Notes under the pieces: model-generated
Database searches by the model: none
Seen by the model: the letters and a program-made list of their open reading frames with translations, nothing else
Told to the model about the DNA's origin: nothing
Translations under genes and position numbers: made by a program
Source: Flavobacteriales bacterium
GTDB taxonomy: Bacteria > Bacteroidota > Bacteroidia > Flavobacteriales > Flavobacteriaceae
Reading direction: 5' to 3'
Assembly (NCBI GenBank): GCA_013205245.1
Contig: JABMNH010000046.1
Location: 1-60,210 of the forward strand
Length of the DNA: 60,210 bases
In this document: positions 35,175-44,273 of the stretch, one piece after another
How the letters are laid out: every line of letters starts with the position of its first letter
Numbering within the stretch: the first letter of the stretch is position 1

Positions 35175-35843
35175 TTATTTGGGTAAATGCGCTAAAATAT
35201 CGTCAACACTGGCACGGTCTTTATAATCTGGATTAAACTGGCGGTACACAATTTCTCCTGTTGTATCTATAATATATGTCGCCGGAACTGGTAAAACGGC
35301 ATCTGTAGCGCCATTGGTTTCTTTTATAGAAGCATTTAAATGGTCTTGAATCATTTTTTGGTATTTATCAGTGACCTTAAAATCTACACCAAAAGCTTTT
35401 AACGCAGCATTATTTGTGTCAGAAATTATGGTAAAATGAGCGCCGGTTTGTTTTTTGGTTTTCTCTACATTTTCGTATGTTTCTGGCGTAATGGCTACAA
35501 GTTTCACACCTTTGACTTCAATGGTTTCGGCTTGTTTCGCTAAAGCGGATAAGTGTTTGTTACACACAGGACACCAATAACCTCTATAAAAAAAGACAAC
35601 AATTGGTTGGTCTTTATAAAGATTGGCCAATGTTTCTGAAGTGCCATCAGCCAAGGTAAAAGTAAGATCTGGCGCTTGACTTCCAACAGCCAATCCTTGT
35701 GGATTGCTATTAATATCGATTCCGAGTTTTGTATTGTCAACAATAGCTACTGCAGGTTCTGTCTTTGAGACTGATTTCGTTTCGTTTTTACAGGCGGTAA
35801 GGCTTAATGAAGCAGCAATTGCTAAAAAAAATAATTTTTTCAT
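35175..35843 (-). CDS. Peroxiredoxin-like lipoprotein (AhpC/TSA superfamily)
   Basis: 222 residues. A lipoprotein signal ends in LTACK (Cys18). The thioredoxin-like domain (about 55-220) has VVFFYRGYWCPVCNKHLSALAKQ, in which CPVC is the redox centre, plus LVAITPETYENVEKTKKQTGAHFTIISD. This is the peroxiredoxin-like subfamily that uses CxxC rather than a lone peroxidatic cysteine. It probably handles peroxide or disulfides in the periplasm. It is followed by gcvT on the same strand after a terminator, so the two are separate units. Confidence 0.87.
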   Translation of the reverse strand: MKKLFFLAIAASLSLTACKNETKSVSKTEPAVAIVDNTKLGIDINSNPQGLAVGSQAPDLTFTLADGTSETLANLYKDQPIVVFFYRGYWCPVCNKHLSALAKQAETIEVKGVKLVAITPETYENVEKTKKQTGAHFTIISDTNNAALKAFGVDFKVTDKYQKMIQDHLNASIKETNGATDAVLPVPATYIIDTTGEIVYRQFNPDYKDRASVDDILAHLPK

Positions 35844-35902
35844 GATTTTTGAATTGGTTAAATGATTTTTTTTAGACGTAGGAGAAACGTAAACTTACAG
35901 CA

Positions 35903-37195
35903 TTATTGCAATAAATACGCTTTTAATTCGGCGTAGCTACTAATCTCTTTGGCGCATTTCTCTTTTGTAAGCACGTCTTTAATTTGTTCTGGAATTTCAA
36001 TTTTTTCTTTTATAACAGGCTCAACAACATCTAAAAACTTGACAGGATGGGCGGTTTCTAAAAAAACACCTTGGCAGTTTGTATCTGTTTTTAAATAAGA
36101 TTTGAGTCCGAGATACCCAATAGCACCATGCGGATCTGCTAAATAGTCAAATTTTTCTTTTAATAGTTTTAGGGCGGCACGTGTCTCATCATCCGTAAAA
36201 GATTCTGAATACAACATTTCTTTTAAGCGCTCTAAATCGTCGTCAAACAAATGTTGGATGCGTATAAAATTACTCGGATCGCCAACATCCATGGCGTTGG
36301 CAATGGTTTGTGTAGAGGGTTTTGGCGCGTAAATACCCGTTTCTAAATAGTTGGGCACAACAGCATTTATGTTTGTGGCAGCGATAAACATTTTAACAGG
36401 TAAACCCAATTTTTGAGCCATCATACCTGCACAAATATTGCCGAAATTACCACTAGGGACAGCAAAAACAAGGGGTTTTTCTTTGTCTTTGAGTTGTTTG
36501 TAAGCAAAAACAAAATAAAACATTTGTGGCAACCAACGGGCAATATTTATAGAATTTGCCGATGTCAATTGTTTTTTTGAAGTGATATCGGTATCTAAAA
36601 AAGCTTCTTTTACCATGGCTTGACAATCGTCAAAAGTGCCGTTCACCTCAAATGCAGTGATGTTCTGCCCCAAGGTTGTGAGTTGCTTTTCTTGAATGTC
36701 GCTCACTTTTCCTTTGGGATATAAAATAATAACATTTACGCCTTTAACACCTAAAAATCCGTTGGCTACAGCGCCACCAGTATCGCCAGAAGTGGCCACT
36801 AAAACAGTCACTTCGTTGGGATTATTCTTATTGAAATAAGAAAAACACCTTGCCATAAAACGCGCACCCACATCTTTAAAAGCCATTGTAGGGCCGTGGT
36901 ACAATTCTAAAGCATAAATATTTGGTTCTATGGAAACTAATGGAAAATCGAAGGATAAAGTGCCTTCAATAATTGTTTTGAGGATGTCTTTTGGGATGCT
37001 ATCGCCTACAAATTGTTTAATCAGTTTAAAGGCAATTTCATTATTTGAGAACTCATTTATATTTTCAAAAAAAGAAGCGGGTAGTGGGGTTATATTTTTA
37101 GGAAAATAAAGCCCTTTATCTTCGGCAATACCTTTTATAGCGGCATCTTCAAAATTGACTTCTTTGGCTTTTCCGTTTAAACTTTTATACTGCAT
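35903..37195 (-). CDS. thrC: Threonine synthase
   Basis: PLP enzyme that makes threonine from O-phosphohomoserine, the last step of the pathway. The PLP lysine is in GPTMAFKDVGARFMA (Lys about 107). TVLVATSGDTGGAVANGF and FAVPSGNFGNICAG supply phosphate-binding glycines. 430 residues, with the N-terminal YKSLNGKAKEVNFEDAAIKG typical of the E. coli-type enzyme. It is the last gene of thrABC: thrB ends 11 bases upstream. Confidence 0.96.
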   Translation of the reverse strand: MQYKSLNGKAKEVNFEDAAIKGIAEDKGLYFPKNITPLPASFFENINEFSNNEIAFKLIKQFVGDSIPKDILKTIIEGTLSFDFPLVSIEPNIYALELYHGPTMAFKDVGARFMARCFSYFNKNNPNEVTVLVATSGDTGGAVANGFLGVKGVNVIILYPKGKVSDIQEKQLTTLGQNITAFEVNGTFDDCQAMVKEAFLDTDITSKKQLTSANSINIARWLPQMFYFVFAYKQLKDKEKPLVFAVPSGNFGNICAGMMAQKLGLPVKMFIAATNINAVVPNYLETGIYAPKPSTQTIANAMDVGDPSNFIRIQHLFDDDLERLKEMLYSESFTDDETRAALKLLKEKFDYLADPHGAIGYLGLKSYLKTDTNCQGVFLETAHPVKFLDVVEPVIKEKIEIPEQIKDVLTKEKCAKEISSYAELKAYLLQ

Positions 37196-37206
37196 TTTAA
37201 TTTTTG

Positions 37207-38130
37207 TTAGGAAATAATTTTAACACCCTCGGTGTTTATTTTTGAAACATAAACATAAAAATCGATGCCAATATTTTTATAGACTTCTTTCATGGCATCG
37301 GCTACTTTTTGGGCATTTTCTAAACCTTTGCTCAATGCAAATATTGAAGGGCCAGAACCCGAAATACCACAACCTAGCGCCCCTGCTTCAATAGATTTTT
37401 GTTTGACCAAATCGAAACCAGGAATTAAAACAGAACGAAAAGGCTCTGCAACATAATCGTGTAAAGAGCGGCTTATGAGCCCGTAGTCTTCGGTATATAA
37501 ACCACTTATTAATCCGCCCACATTGCCCCATTGTTTTATGGCATCTTTTAAAGGCACAGTGTCTTTTAAAACACGTCTGGCATCGGCTGTTTTAATTTCT
37601 ATTTGTGGATGAATAACCGTGGCGTATAACTGATTTGGGGTGTTTATTTTTATAATATCTAAAGGCGCATAACTGCGGACTAAAGTAAAACCGCCAAACA
37701 AAGCAGCCGACACATTATCGGCTATAGCCGAGCCACAAGCCAAACGTTCGCCTTCCATTGCAAATCGGACTAATTCGGTATTATTAAAAGGATTACCCAA
37801 TAATTTATTAATGGCAAAAACAGTTCCTGCGGCACTCGCAGCACTGCTGCCAATACCACTGCCTGGTTTTATTTTTTTATAGATGTCAATTTCGAAACCA
37901 GCATCAGAATTTAAGGCGTCAAGCAAGGCATAACCTGCGGCACCAACCACATTTTTTTTAGCATCATAGGGTAAATCTTCGCCAACAATTTTGGTGATTG
38001 TAATGCCTTTTTTATCCGATTTACGGATATGCATCTCATCGCCAATGGTGTCTAAGGCAAAACCTAAAACATCAAAGCCACAAGAGACATTGGCTACGGT
38101 AGCGGGCGCAAATATTTTGATTTGATCCAT
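37207..38130 (-). CDS. thrB: Homoserine kinase
   Basis: GHMP-family kinase that phosphorylates homoserine. The ATP-binding motif PGSGIGSSAASAAGTVFAIN is near residues 87-106, the N-terminal motif is FAPATVANVSCGFDVLGFAL, and the third motif GALGCGISGSGPSIFAL is near 251-267. 307 residues is normal. It sits between thrA (14 bases upstream) and thrC (11 bases downstream) in the threonine operon, so translation is probably coupled. Confidence 0.96.
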   Translation of the reverse strand: MDQIKIFAPATVANVSCGFDVLGFALDTIGDEMHIRKSDKKGITITKIVGEDLPYDAKKNVVGAAGYALLDALNSDAGFEIDIYKKIKPGSGIGSSAASAAGTVFAINKLLGNPFNNTELVRFAMEGERLACGSAIADNVSAALFGGFTLVRSYAPLDIIKINTPNQLYATVIHPQIEIKTADARRVLKDTVPLKDAIKQWGNVGGLISGLYTEDYGLISRSLHDYVAEPFRSVLIPGFDLVKQKSIEAGALGCGISGSGPSIFALSKGLENAQKVADAMKEVYKNIGIDFYVYVSKINTEGVKIIS

Positions 38131-38144
38131 GGGGCTAATTTAAA

Positions 38145-40592
38145 TTATTTACGACCAATTCTGATGATATCTGCAAAAATACCCGATGCTGTAACACCAG
38201 CACCTGCACCAGCACCTTTTATAATTAAGGGTTGCTCTGGATAGCGTTCTGTAAAAAACAACACACAGTTATCTTTGCCTTCTAAATTATAAAATGGGTG
38301 ATCTGAACTTATTTCTTGCAAAGACACATTTGCCTTTCCGTTGTTAAATTCGGCTACATATTTTAATTGACAATCATTAGCAATAGCGCTAGCACTTAAT
38401 TGTTTAAAATGGTCGTTTTCATTTTCTAGGCTGTCATAAAAATCTGCAACAGTATCGGTTTTTAAACAGGCTTCTGGTAAAAACGCTTTATTTTCAATGT
38501 CTTCTAACTCCATATTGAAGCCGCTTTCTCGTGCTAAAATCAATATTTTTCGCATCACATCAACACCACTTAAATCGATTCTTGGATCGGGTTCTGTATA
38601 GCCTTCGGCGCCAGCCTGTTTTACAACAGCCACAAAAGTGTTTGAAGCGTTAAACGTATTAAAAATAAAGTTTAAACTTCCTGATAGAACAGCTTGAATT
38701 TTACGGACACTATCGCCAGAATCAATTAAATTATTTAAGGTATTGATGACAGGTAATCCTGCGCCAACATTGGTTTCGTATAAAAATGGGGCATTGTATT
38801 CTCTAGATAAACGCTTGAGTAAATTGTAGTTCTCTGAAGAACTTGCACAGGCAATTTTATTGCAAGTTACAACGGCTATGTTGCTTTTAAGATAAGCCGC
38901 ATACATGTCTGTTACAATTTCTGAAGCTGTGTTATCTACAAAAATACTGTTTCTGTAATTCAGTTGTTTAACCGATTTGTAAAAGTCCTCTAAGCCCGCT
39001 TTTTGACCATTGGCCAATAGCTCTTTCCAGTTTTTTAAATCGACACCTTCTTCGTCAAAATACATGGTTCTAGAATTCGACAATCCGATTATTCTGATAT
39101 TCAGGAATAAATTTTTATTAAGATGATCTGTTTGCTGTATGAGTTGCTCTATTAAGTTCTGTCCAACATTACCAACACCAGTTATAAATAGGTTAAGCTG
39201 TTTTATATGGCCTTCAAAAAAGGCGTCATGCAAAGTGTTCAACGCTTTTTTGACATCGTTTTTAGAGATGACCGCCGAAATGTTTTTTTCTGAAGCCCCT
39301 TGCGCAATGGCGCGAATATTCACATTATTCTGTCCTAAAGTACGGAACATTTTGCCACTAATACCTTGATGGCTTTTCATGTTATCACCAATAACGGCTA
39401 CAATTGCTAAATTAACTTCTACGACAATAGGATTAATACGGTGTCTTTCAATTTCAAAATCAAAGATATCTTCTATCGCTTCTTTGGCTAAATTGGCATC
39501 TTGTTCTTGCATGGCGATACAAATAGAATATTCGGATGAAGCCTGGGTAATTAAAATAACATTGATACTTTCGTTTGAAAGGGCTTCGAACAAACGTTTG
39601 GCAATGCTCGGAACACCAATCATACCACTACCTTCTAAGGTTAGCAAAGCAATATTTTCTATATGTGTGATGCCTTTTATTAAATGGTTGCTATCTGAAC
39701 TCGTATTCGTAATAAGTGTACCTGCATCGTCTGGCGCAAAAGTATTTTTGACTAAAATTGGGATATTTTTCAGTAAAACAGGATGGATGGTAGGCGGATA
39801 AATAACCTTGGCACCAAAATGAGACAATTCCATGGCTTCTTGATAGGATATTTGCGCAATGGGTTTGGCTTGTTTAACCAATTTAGGATTGGCAGTAAAC
39901 ATACCACTGACATCTGTCCAGATTTCAAGAACATCGGCATCTAAAGCCGCGGCAAGAATGGCTGCTGTAAAATCGGAGCCACCACGGCCTAAAGTGGTAT
40001 AATTCCCTTGTTTTGATTTTGAGACAAAACCCGGAAGTATTACTATTTGATGGGTGTTTTCGTCAAAATATTTTTTGATGTTTTCATTGGTTGCTTTAAA
40101 ATGGACATTGGCATTTACAAAATTGTTATCAGTAACAATAATATCCTGCGAATTGCAACGTATGGCATCGGCATTTTCAGCCTTTAAAGCTTCGGTAATT
40201 ATATAAGAAGATAATAATTCGCCAAAGCTTACAATTTTATCTTTAGAGCTGTCAGACAATTCTTTAATTAGATAAACGCCTTCAATTAAATTACTTAGTG
40301 TAGTAAATAGGGCATTAACTTTATTTAAAACGTCGCTTTGAGCGGATGTTGCAATTAATTCAGTTGACACATCAACATGCAGTTGCTCAAGTTCTTTGAG
40401 TTTTGATTTGTAATTGCTATCAGATTGTGAAGCGAGATCGGCAATCTCTAAAATAGTATTTGTAACACCGCTAAATGCAGAGACAACAACGGCAATTGTT
40501 TCTTCTCTTGCTTTATTGTTGATGATTGATAATGTATTCTTTATAACTTTGGCATTTGCTACAGAAGTGCCACCAAATTTTAATATTTTCAT
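38145..40592 (-). CDS. thrA: Bifunctional aspartokinase / homoserine dehydrogenase I
   Basis: First and third reactions of the threonine pathway in one 815-residue chain. The aspartokinase domain (about 1-280) starts with MKILKFGGTSVANAKVI and has LGRGGSDFTAAILAAAL. Two ACT regulatory domains follow (about 305-455), which in E. coli bind threonine. Homoserine dehydrogenase (about 465-815) begins with LFITGVGNVGQNLIEQL and has YETNVGAGLPVINTL. A hairpin (AAGATTA with TAATCTT, 40604-40623) lies just before the ATG, and a threonine-rich leader peptide is encoded upstream, so expression is probably controlled by threonine supply. Confidence 0.97.
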   Translation of the reverse strand: MKILKFGGTSVANAKVIKNTLSIINNKAREETIAVVVSAFSGVTNTILEIADLASQSDSNYKSKLKELEQLHVDVSTELIATSAQSDVLNKVNALFTTLSNLIEGVYLIKELSDSSKDKIVSFGELLSSYIITEALKAENADAIRCNSQDIIVTDNNFVNANVHFKATNENIKKYFDENTHQIVILPGFVSKSKQGNYTTLGRGGSDFTAAILAAALDADVLEIWTDVSGMFTANPKLVKQAKPIAQISYQEAMELSHFGAKVIYPPTIHPVLLKNIPILVKNTFAPDDAGTLITNTSSDSNHLIKGITHIENIALLTLEGSGMIGVPSIAKRLFEALSNESINVILITQASSEYSICIAMQEQDANLAKEAIEDIFDFEIERHRINPIVVEVNLAIVAVIGDNMKSHQGISGKMFRTLGQNNVNIRAIAQGASEKNISAVISKNDVKKALNTLHDAFFEGHIKQLNLFITGVGNVGQNLIEQLIQQTDHLNKNLFLNIRIIGLSNSRTMYFDEEGVDLKNWKELLANGQKAGLEDFYKSVKQLNYRNSIFVDNTASEIVTDMYAAYLKSNIAVVTCNKIACASSSENYNLLKRLSREYNAPFLYETNVGAGLPVINTLNNLIDSGDSVRKIQAVLSGSLNFIFNTFNASNTFVAVVKQAGAEGYTEPDPRIDLSGVDVMRKILILARESGFNMELEDIENKAFLPEACLKTDTVADFYDSLENENDHFKQLSASAIANDCQLKYVAEFNNGKANVSLQEISSDHPFYNLEGKDNCVLFFTERYPEQPLIIKGAGAGAGVTASGIFADIIRIGRK

Positions 40593-40603
40593 GATATTTT
40601 TAT

Positions 40604-40623
40604 AAGATTAATAGGGTAATCTT
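40604..40623 (-). promoter_or_regulatory. Hairpin just upstream of the thrA start codon
   Basis: AAGATTA and TAATCTT (40604-40610 and 40617-40623) pair perfectly around a 6-base loop, ending 11 bases before the thrA ATG. There is no T-run after it, so it is not a terminator; it could affect translation of thrA. Further up, a T7 run on the minus strand (40646-40640) follows a weak stem (CTTTGG with CCACAAG, one bulge). Confidence 0.4.
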
Positions 40624-40673
40624 TATGTTTATTAGTTGTAAAAAAAGAGTCTTGTGGATGATATAATAGTACA

Positions 40674-40772
40674 TTAACCCCAAAGGGTAGTACCTGTAGA
40701 AGTAGTAGTGAAACGCATATAAGGAATAGCGTTTGAATGAGTATTAGTTATTTGTTTATAAAATAATTTCAT
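40674..40772 (-). CDS. thrL: Threonine-rich leader peptide of the thr operon (32 aa)
   Basis: An ORF of 32 codons and a stop (ATG 40772-40770, TAA 40676-40674), 81 bases upstream of thrA on the same strand. Its sequence includes IleThr-AsnThr (residues 8-11) and the run FTTTSTGTTLWG (21-32). Eight of 32 residues are threonine, six of them within residues 22-29, and there are two isoleucines. This is the hallmark of a transcription-attenuation leader: stalling at Thr codons when threonine is scarce changes the downstream fold. The Thr codons ACT-ACC near the end lie in a hairpin (ACCC-TTTG-GGGT with outer GTAC pairs, about 40667-40691). It was not in the supplied gene set. The gene symbol follows E. 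coli by role, not homology. Confidence 0.8.
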   Translation of the reverse strand: MKLFYKQITNTHSNAIPYMRFTTTSTGTTLWG

Positions 40773-40776
40773 GCAG

Positions 40777-40784
40777 CAAAAATA
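40777..40784 (-). promoter_or_regulatory. -7 element (TATTTTTG) of the thr leader
   Basis: On the minus strand TATTTTTG (40784-40777) is an exact TAnnTTTG match only 4 bases before the leader ATG (40772). Transcription would then start at or right next to the ATG, leaving almost no 5' untranslated region. No TTG was found at normal spacing upstream. The rest of the gap (40785-41012) is AT-rich with no gene other than the tauE promoter. Confidence 0.55.
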
Positions 40785-40987
40785 ATTAAATAATTGACAT
40801 ATAAAGAGTGATTTGCAATATTTTAAATAATTTTTTATTGGAATTTAATAGTTACTAAATTATTACTAATTTTTAAGTGTGATATTTAAGAATTCACTAA
40901 TTCAGTGAGAAAAATCTATTGTTATTTTGTAAGAAAATTAATAAAATATTAACTAAAAATAAAAAGCAGGATATAAGTCTAATTAAC

Positions 40988-40995
40988 TAAATTTG
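40988..40995 (+). promoter_or_regulatory. -7 element (TAAATTTG) of the TauE-like gene
   Basis: Exact TAnnTTTG match 17 bases before the ATG at 41013. No upstream TTG at normal spacing. Confidence 0.5.
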
Positions 40996-41012
40996 AACGT
41001 TTATAAAACATT

Positions 41013-41762
41013 ATGCACATACAATTTTACCTTTTGGTAATTACGGGTTTGGTAATTCTCACGTCTTCGGTAATTAAAGGAATAACCGGATTTGGTTTTT
41101 CTTTATTGGCCATTCCTGTGCTGTCTTTTATTTTCCCTATGAATGTTTTAGTACCTGCTTTGGTTATCTTTAATTTGGTAACGAGTGTTATGGTTTTAAT
41201 CAAACTTAAAGAAAAAGTCCGTGCCTATTATATCATCCCAATGATGATTGCATCGTTGTTAGGTATTCCTTTTGGGATTTATGTTTTGACTTATATTGAT
41301 GCCAATATTTTAAAATTGGTGATAAGCTTTTTAGTCATCATATTCTCATTAAAAATGTTGTCTGGCGTTAAATTAGCCAAAAAGAATCTTACAAAACCCA
41401 TTGTGTTTGCTGGTTTTATAAGTGGTTTGTTGACAAGCAGTATTTCTATTGGTGGACCGCCATTGGTTATCGCCTTAGACAGAAAAGGTTATAGTAAAGA
41501 ACTTTTTAGAAGTATATTTATTTGGTTTATGGTTGTGTCTAGTCTGTTTAGCACCATAGCTTTTTATTATAAAGGTTTGCTAAGTTTAGAAACAATTAAA
41601 TATTCTGCCTTTGCATTGCCTTTACTATTTTTAGGATCGGGTTGGGGCGTGAAAATAGCATCGCGTATAAACGCTTTTAAATTCCGAAAATTGGTTATTT
41701 ATTTAAACGTTTTTACTGGTATCATTATGCTTATTTCGACAATTATTGCGATAAAACACTAA
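41013..41762 (+). CDS. TauE/SafE family sulfite exporter-like membrane protein
   Basis: 249 residues with about eight membrane spans and the family motif pair SSVIKGITGFGFSLLAIPVLSF (about 20-41) and GLLTSSISIGGPPLVIALDRKG (about 137-158), each near a Gly-Pro or Gly-Phe turn. The family exports sulfite, sulfoacetate or related small anions. Nothing adjacent suggests a sulfur pathway, so the substrate is open. It is divergent from the thr operon and convergent with lysA, 5 bases away. Confidence 0.88.
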   Translation: MHIQFYLLVITGLVILTSSVIKGITGFGFSLLAIPVLSFIFPMNVLVPALVIFNLVTSVMVLIKLKEKVRAYYIIPMMIASLLGIPFGIYVLTYIDANILKLVISFLVIIFSLKMLSGVKLAKKNLTKPIVFAGFISGLLTSSISIGGPPLVIALDRKGYSKELFRSIFIWFMVVSSLFSTIAFYYKGLLSLETIKYSAFALPLLFLGSGWGVKIASRINAFKFRKLVIYLNVFTGIIMLISTIIAIKH

Positions 41763-41767
41763 ACTGA

Positions 41768-42973
41768 TTACAGTTCTATTTCTATTTGATTTTTGATGAT
41801 ATCGTCAAAGGTTTCACGTTCTCTTACCAAATAATCTTTACCTTTATAATAAAGCACTTCTGCTGGTCTGTAACGCGAATTATAATTCGACGCCATAGAA
41901 AAACAATATGCCCCCGCATTGTTAAAACATAGAACATCTCCTTCATTAATTTCATTAATGCGACGGTTAGCGCCAAAAGTGTCTGTTTCGCAAATATAAC
42001 CTACAACTGTGTAATAACGTTCGCGACCTTTAGGATTAGAAATATTTGTAATATGATGGTAAGAATCGTAAAACATAGGTCTTATTAAATGATTAAACCC
42101 ACTATCAACCCCTGCAAAAACATTAGAAGTTGTTTGTTTTATAACATTTACTTTGGCTAAAAAACTACCAGATTCGCTCACTAAAAATTTACCAGGCTCA
42201 AACATCAAACTGATATTTCTACCATAATCTTTGCAAAATTCGTTAAAACGGACACTCAATTTTTCGCCTAATTCTTCAATATTTGTAGAAATATCGCCGT
42301 CTTTATAAGGTACTTTAAATCCGCTACCTAAATCAATAAATTCAAGATCTTTGAATCCTTTTGCTACATCAAATAAAATATCTGTAGCAATTATAAAAGT
42401 GTCGATATCTAAAATATCAGATCCTGTGTGCATATGAACACCGTTAAGGGTCATTTTAGTATTTTCTGCAATACGCAATATATGAGGAACTTGATGAATA
42501 GAAATGCCAAATTTAGAATCGATATGCCCAACAGAAATCTTCCGATTACCACCTGCCATAACATGCGGATTTATCCGCACACAGACGGGAATATTTGGAT
42601 AATGATGACCAAACTGCTCTAAAATAGATAAGTTGTCTATATTTATTTGAACGCCTAATTTAGCGACATCTTCTATCTCTTTAAGAGATACACCATTGGG
42701 TGTGAAAATGATGTCTTTTGGTAAAAACCCAGCTTTTAAACCCAATTGAACTTCTTGGATAGATACTGTATCTAAACCCGAATTAAACGATTTGAACAGT
42801 TTTAAAACAGAAATGTTTGACAATGCCTTTACAGCATAATTTATTTTAACACTCTTAACCGACTTAAAGGCTGAAGTAATTCTGTTGTACTGAGATGAAA
42901 TTTTGTCGGCATCATACACATAAAGAGGTGTGCCGTATTTATTTGCTAAACTGTTTAAAATTTTAGTATCCAT
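41768..42973 (-). CDS. lysA: Diaminopimelate decarboxylase
   Basis: PLP enzyme of the alanine racemase-like fold that makes lysine from meso-diaminopimelate. The PLP lysine is in INYAVKALSNISVLK (Lys about 49). VHMHTGSDILD and EFIDLGSGFKVPY bind cofactor and substrate, and FEPGKFLVSESG and CETDTFGANRRI are typical. 401 residues. The gene is 8 bases after pepT on the same strand, so they form an operon; no biosynthetic logic for the pairing is obvious. Confidence 0.95.
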   Translation of the reverse strand: MDTKILNSLANKYGTPLYVYDADKISSQYNRITSAFKSVKSVKINYAVKALSNISVLKLFKSFNSGLDTVSIQEVQLGLKAGFLPKDIIFTPNGVSLKEIEDVAKLGVQINIDNLSILEQFGHHYPNIPVCVRINPHVMAGGNRKISVGHIDSKFGISIHQVPHILRIAENTKMTLNGVHMHTGSDILDIDTFIIATDILFDVAKGFKDLEFIDLGSGFKVPYKDGDISTNIEELGEKLSVRFNEFCKDYGRNISLMFEPGKFLVSESGSFLAKVNVIKQTTSNVFAGVDSGFNHLIRPMFYDSYHHITNISNPKGRERYYTVVGYICETDTFGANRRINEINEGDVLCFNNAGAYCFSMASNYNSRYRPAEVLYYKGKDYLVRERETFDDIIKNQIEIEL

Positions 42974-42981
42974 TTTGAGTT

Positions 42982-44214
42982 TTATTCGAATTTTTGGGCA
43001 GTAATCTGCGCTATATTAATAATGACTTCGGTTGCTTTTTGCATAGATTCTACAGGCACATATTCATAACGTCCGTGAAAATTATGACCACCGGCAAAAA
43101 TATTGGGACAAGGCAAGCCCATATAAGATAATTGAGAACCATCTGTACCACCGCGTATGGCTTTAATATTTGGTTTTATATTTGCTTTTATCATGGCTTC
43201 TTCGGCAATATCAACAATATGCATTACAGGTTCAACCTTTTCGCGCATGTTGTAATATTGGTCTTTAATGGTCACTTTTACCAAATCTTTACCTAAATCT
43301 TTGTTTAACTGATTTACAGTCTCTTGAAAATAAACTTTACGTGCTTCGAATTTAGCTCTGTCGTGATCTCTAATGATATAGCCTAAAGTAGTTGAATCTA
43401 CTTTGCCAGACATATTAGTAAGATGATAAAAACCTTCGTAACCTTCTGTTCTTTCTGGTACTTCGTCAGCAGGGAGCATTGCTATAAACTGAGAAGCAAT
43501 GCTTATAGAATTTATCATTTTTCCTTTGGCATAACCAGGATGTACAATTTTTCCTTTTATCTCAACCAAAGCGCCAGCAGCGTTAAAGTTTTCGTATTCT
43601 AATTCACCTATTTCACTGCCGTCTATTGTGTAAGCCCAGTCGGCTGCAAAAGCTTTAACGTTGAATTTATGAGCGCCCTTACCAACTTCTTCATCTGGAG
43701 GAAAACAAATTTTAATGGTGCCGTGTTTTATTTCAGGATGATTGATTAAATATTCCATTGCCGTTACAATTTCGGCAATACCTGCTTTGTCATCAGCGCC
43801 AAGCAGGGTTGTGCCATCAGTCGTAATAAGGGTTTGACCTTTATATTGTAACAAATCGTCAAAATCTTCTGGAGAAAGCACAATATTTTCCTCTTTATTA
43901 AGGATGATGGCTTTGCCATCATAATTTTTATGAATTTGTGGATTGACATTGATACCTGTAAAATCGGGGCTTGTGTCTATATGTGCTATAAAACCAATTG
44001 TTGGCACTTTGTGCGCCACATTTGAAGGAAGCGTTGCCATTAAATAGCAATTCTCATCTAAAGAAACATCAGACAGTCCAATTTCATTGAGCTCCTTTTC
44101 TAGAACCTTGGCCAAATCCCATTGCTTTTGAGTGCTTGGAAATTCGGGGTTATTGGGATCCGATTGGGTATCTATAGTAATGTACGATACAAATCTGTCT
44201 ATGAGCTTTTGCAT
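42982..44214 (-). CDS. pepT: Peptidase T (tripeptide aminopeptidase)
   Basis: M20-family zinc aminopeptidase that releases the first residue of tripeptides in the cytoplasm. The metal-binding motifs are [15 protein letters not shown] (His about 78, Asp about 80), [15 protein letters not shown] (Asp about 141-142), and [15 protein letters not shown] (catalytic Glu). [32 protein letters not shown] holds the last ligand. 410 residues is normal. It has a good promoter of its own and is followed directly by lysA. Confidence 0.96.
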   Translation of the reverse strand: MQKLIDRFVSYITIDTQSDPNNPEFPSTQKQWDLAKVLEKELNEIGLSDVSLDENCYLMATLPSNVAHKVPTIGFIAHIDTSPDFTGINVNPQIHKNYDGKAIILNKEENIVLSPEDFDDLLQYKGQTLITTDGTTLLGADDKAGIAEIVTAMEYLINHPEIKHGTIKICFPPDEEVGKGAHKFNVKAFAADWAYTIDGSEIGELEYENFNAAGALVEIKGKIVHPGYAKGKMINSISIASQFIAMLPADEVPERTEGYEGFYHLTNMSGKVDSTTLGYIIRDHDRAKFEARKVYFQETVNQLNKDLGKDLVKVTIKDQYYNMREKVEPVMHIVDIAEEAMIKANIKPNIKAIRGGTDGSQLSYMGLPCPNIFAGGHNFHGRYEYVPVESMQKATEVIINIAQITAQKFE

Positions 44215-44234
44215 GGTTTTTGTAAAATTTCTGC

Positions 44235-44265
44235 CAAAATTAGTGAAACCTCACAAACTGTACAA
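44235..44265 (-). promoter_or_regulatory. Promoter of pepT-lysA (TTG-N20-TAATTTTG)
   Basis: On the minus strand TTG (44265-44263) is followed after 20 bases by TAATTTTG (44242-44235), 20 bases before the pepT ATG at 44214. This matches the Bacteroidota consensus. Confidence 0.6.
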
Positions 44266-44273
44266 TGTATACG

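Noticed and set aside
39379-39801. Plus-strand ORF of 140 codons opposite thrA
   Set aside because: It is antisense to the conserved aspartokinase region; its hydrophobic content follows from the reverse reading of that gene.
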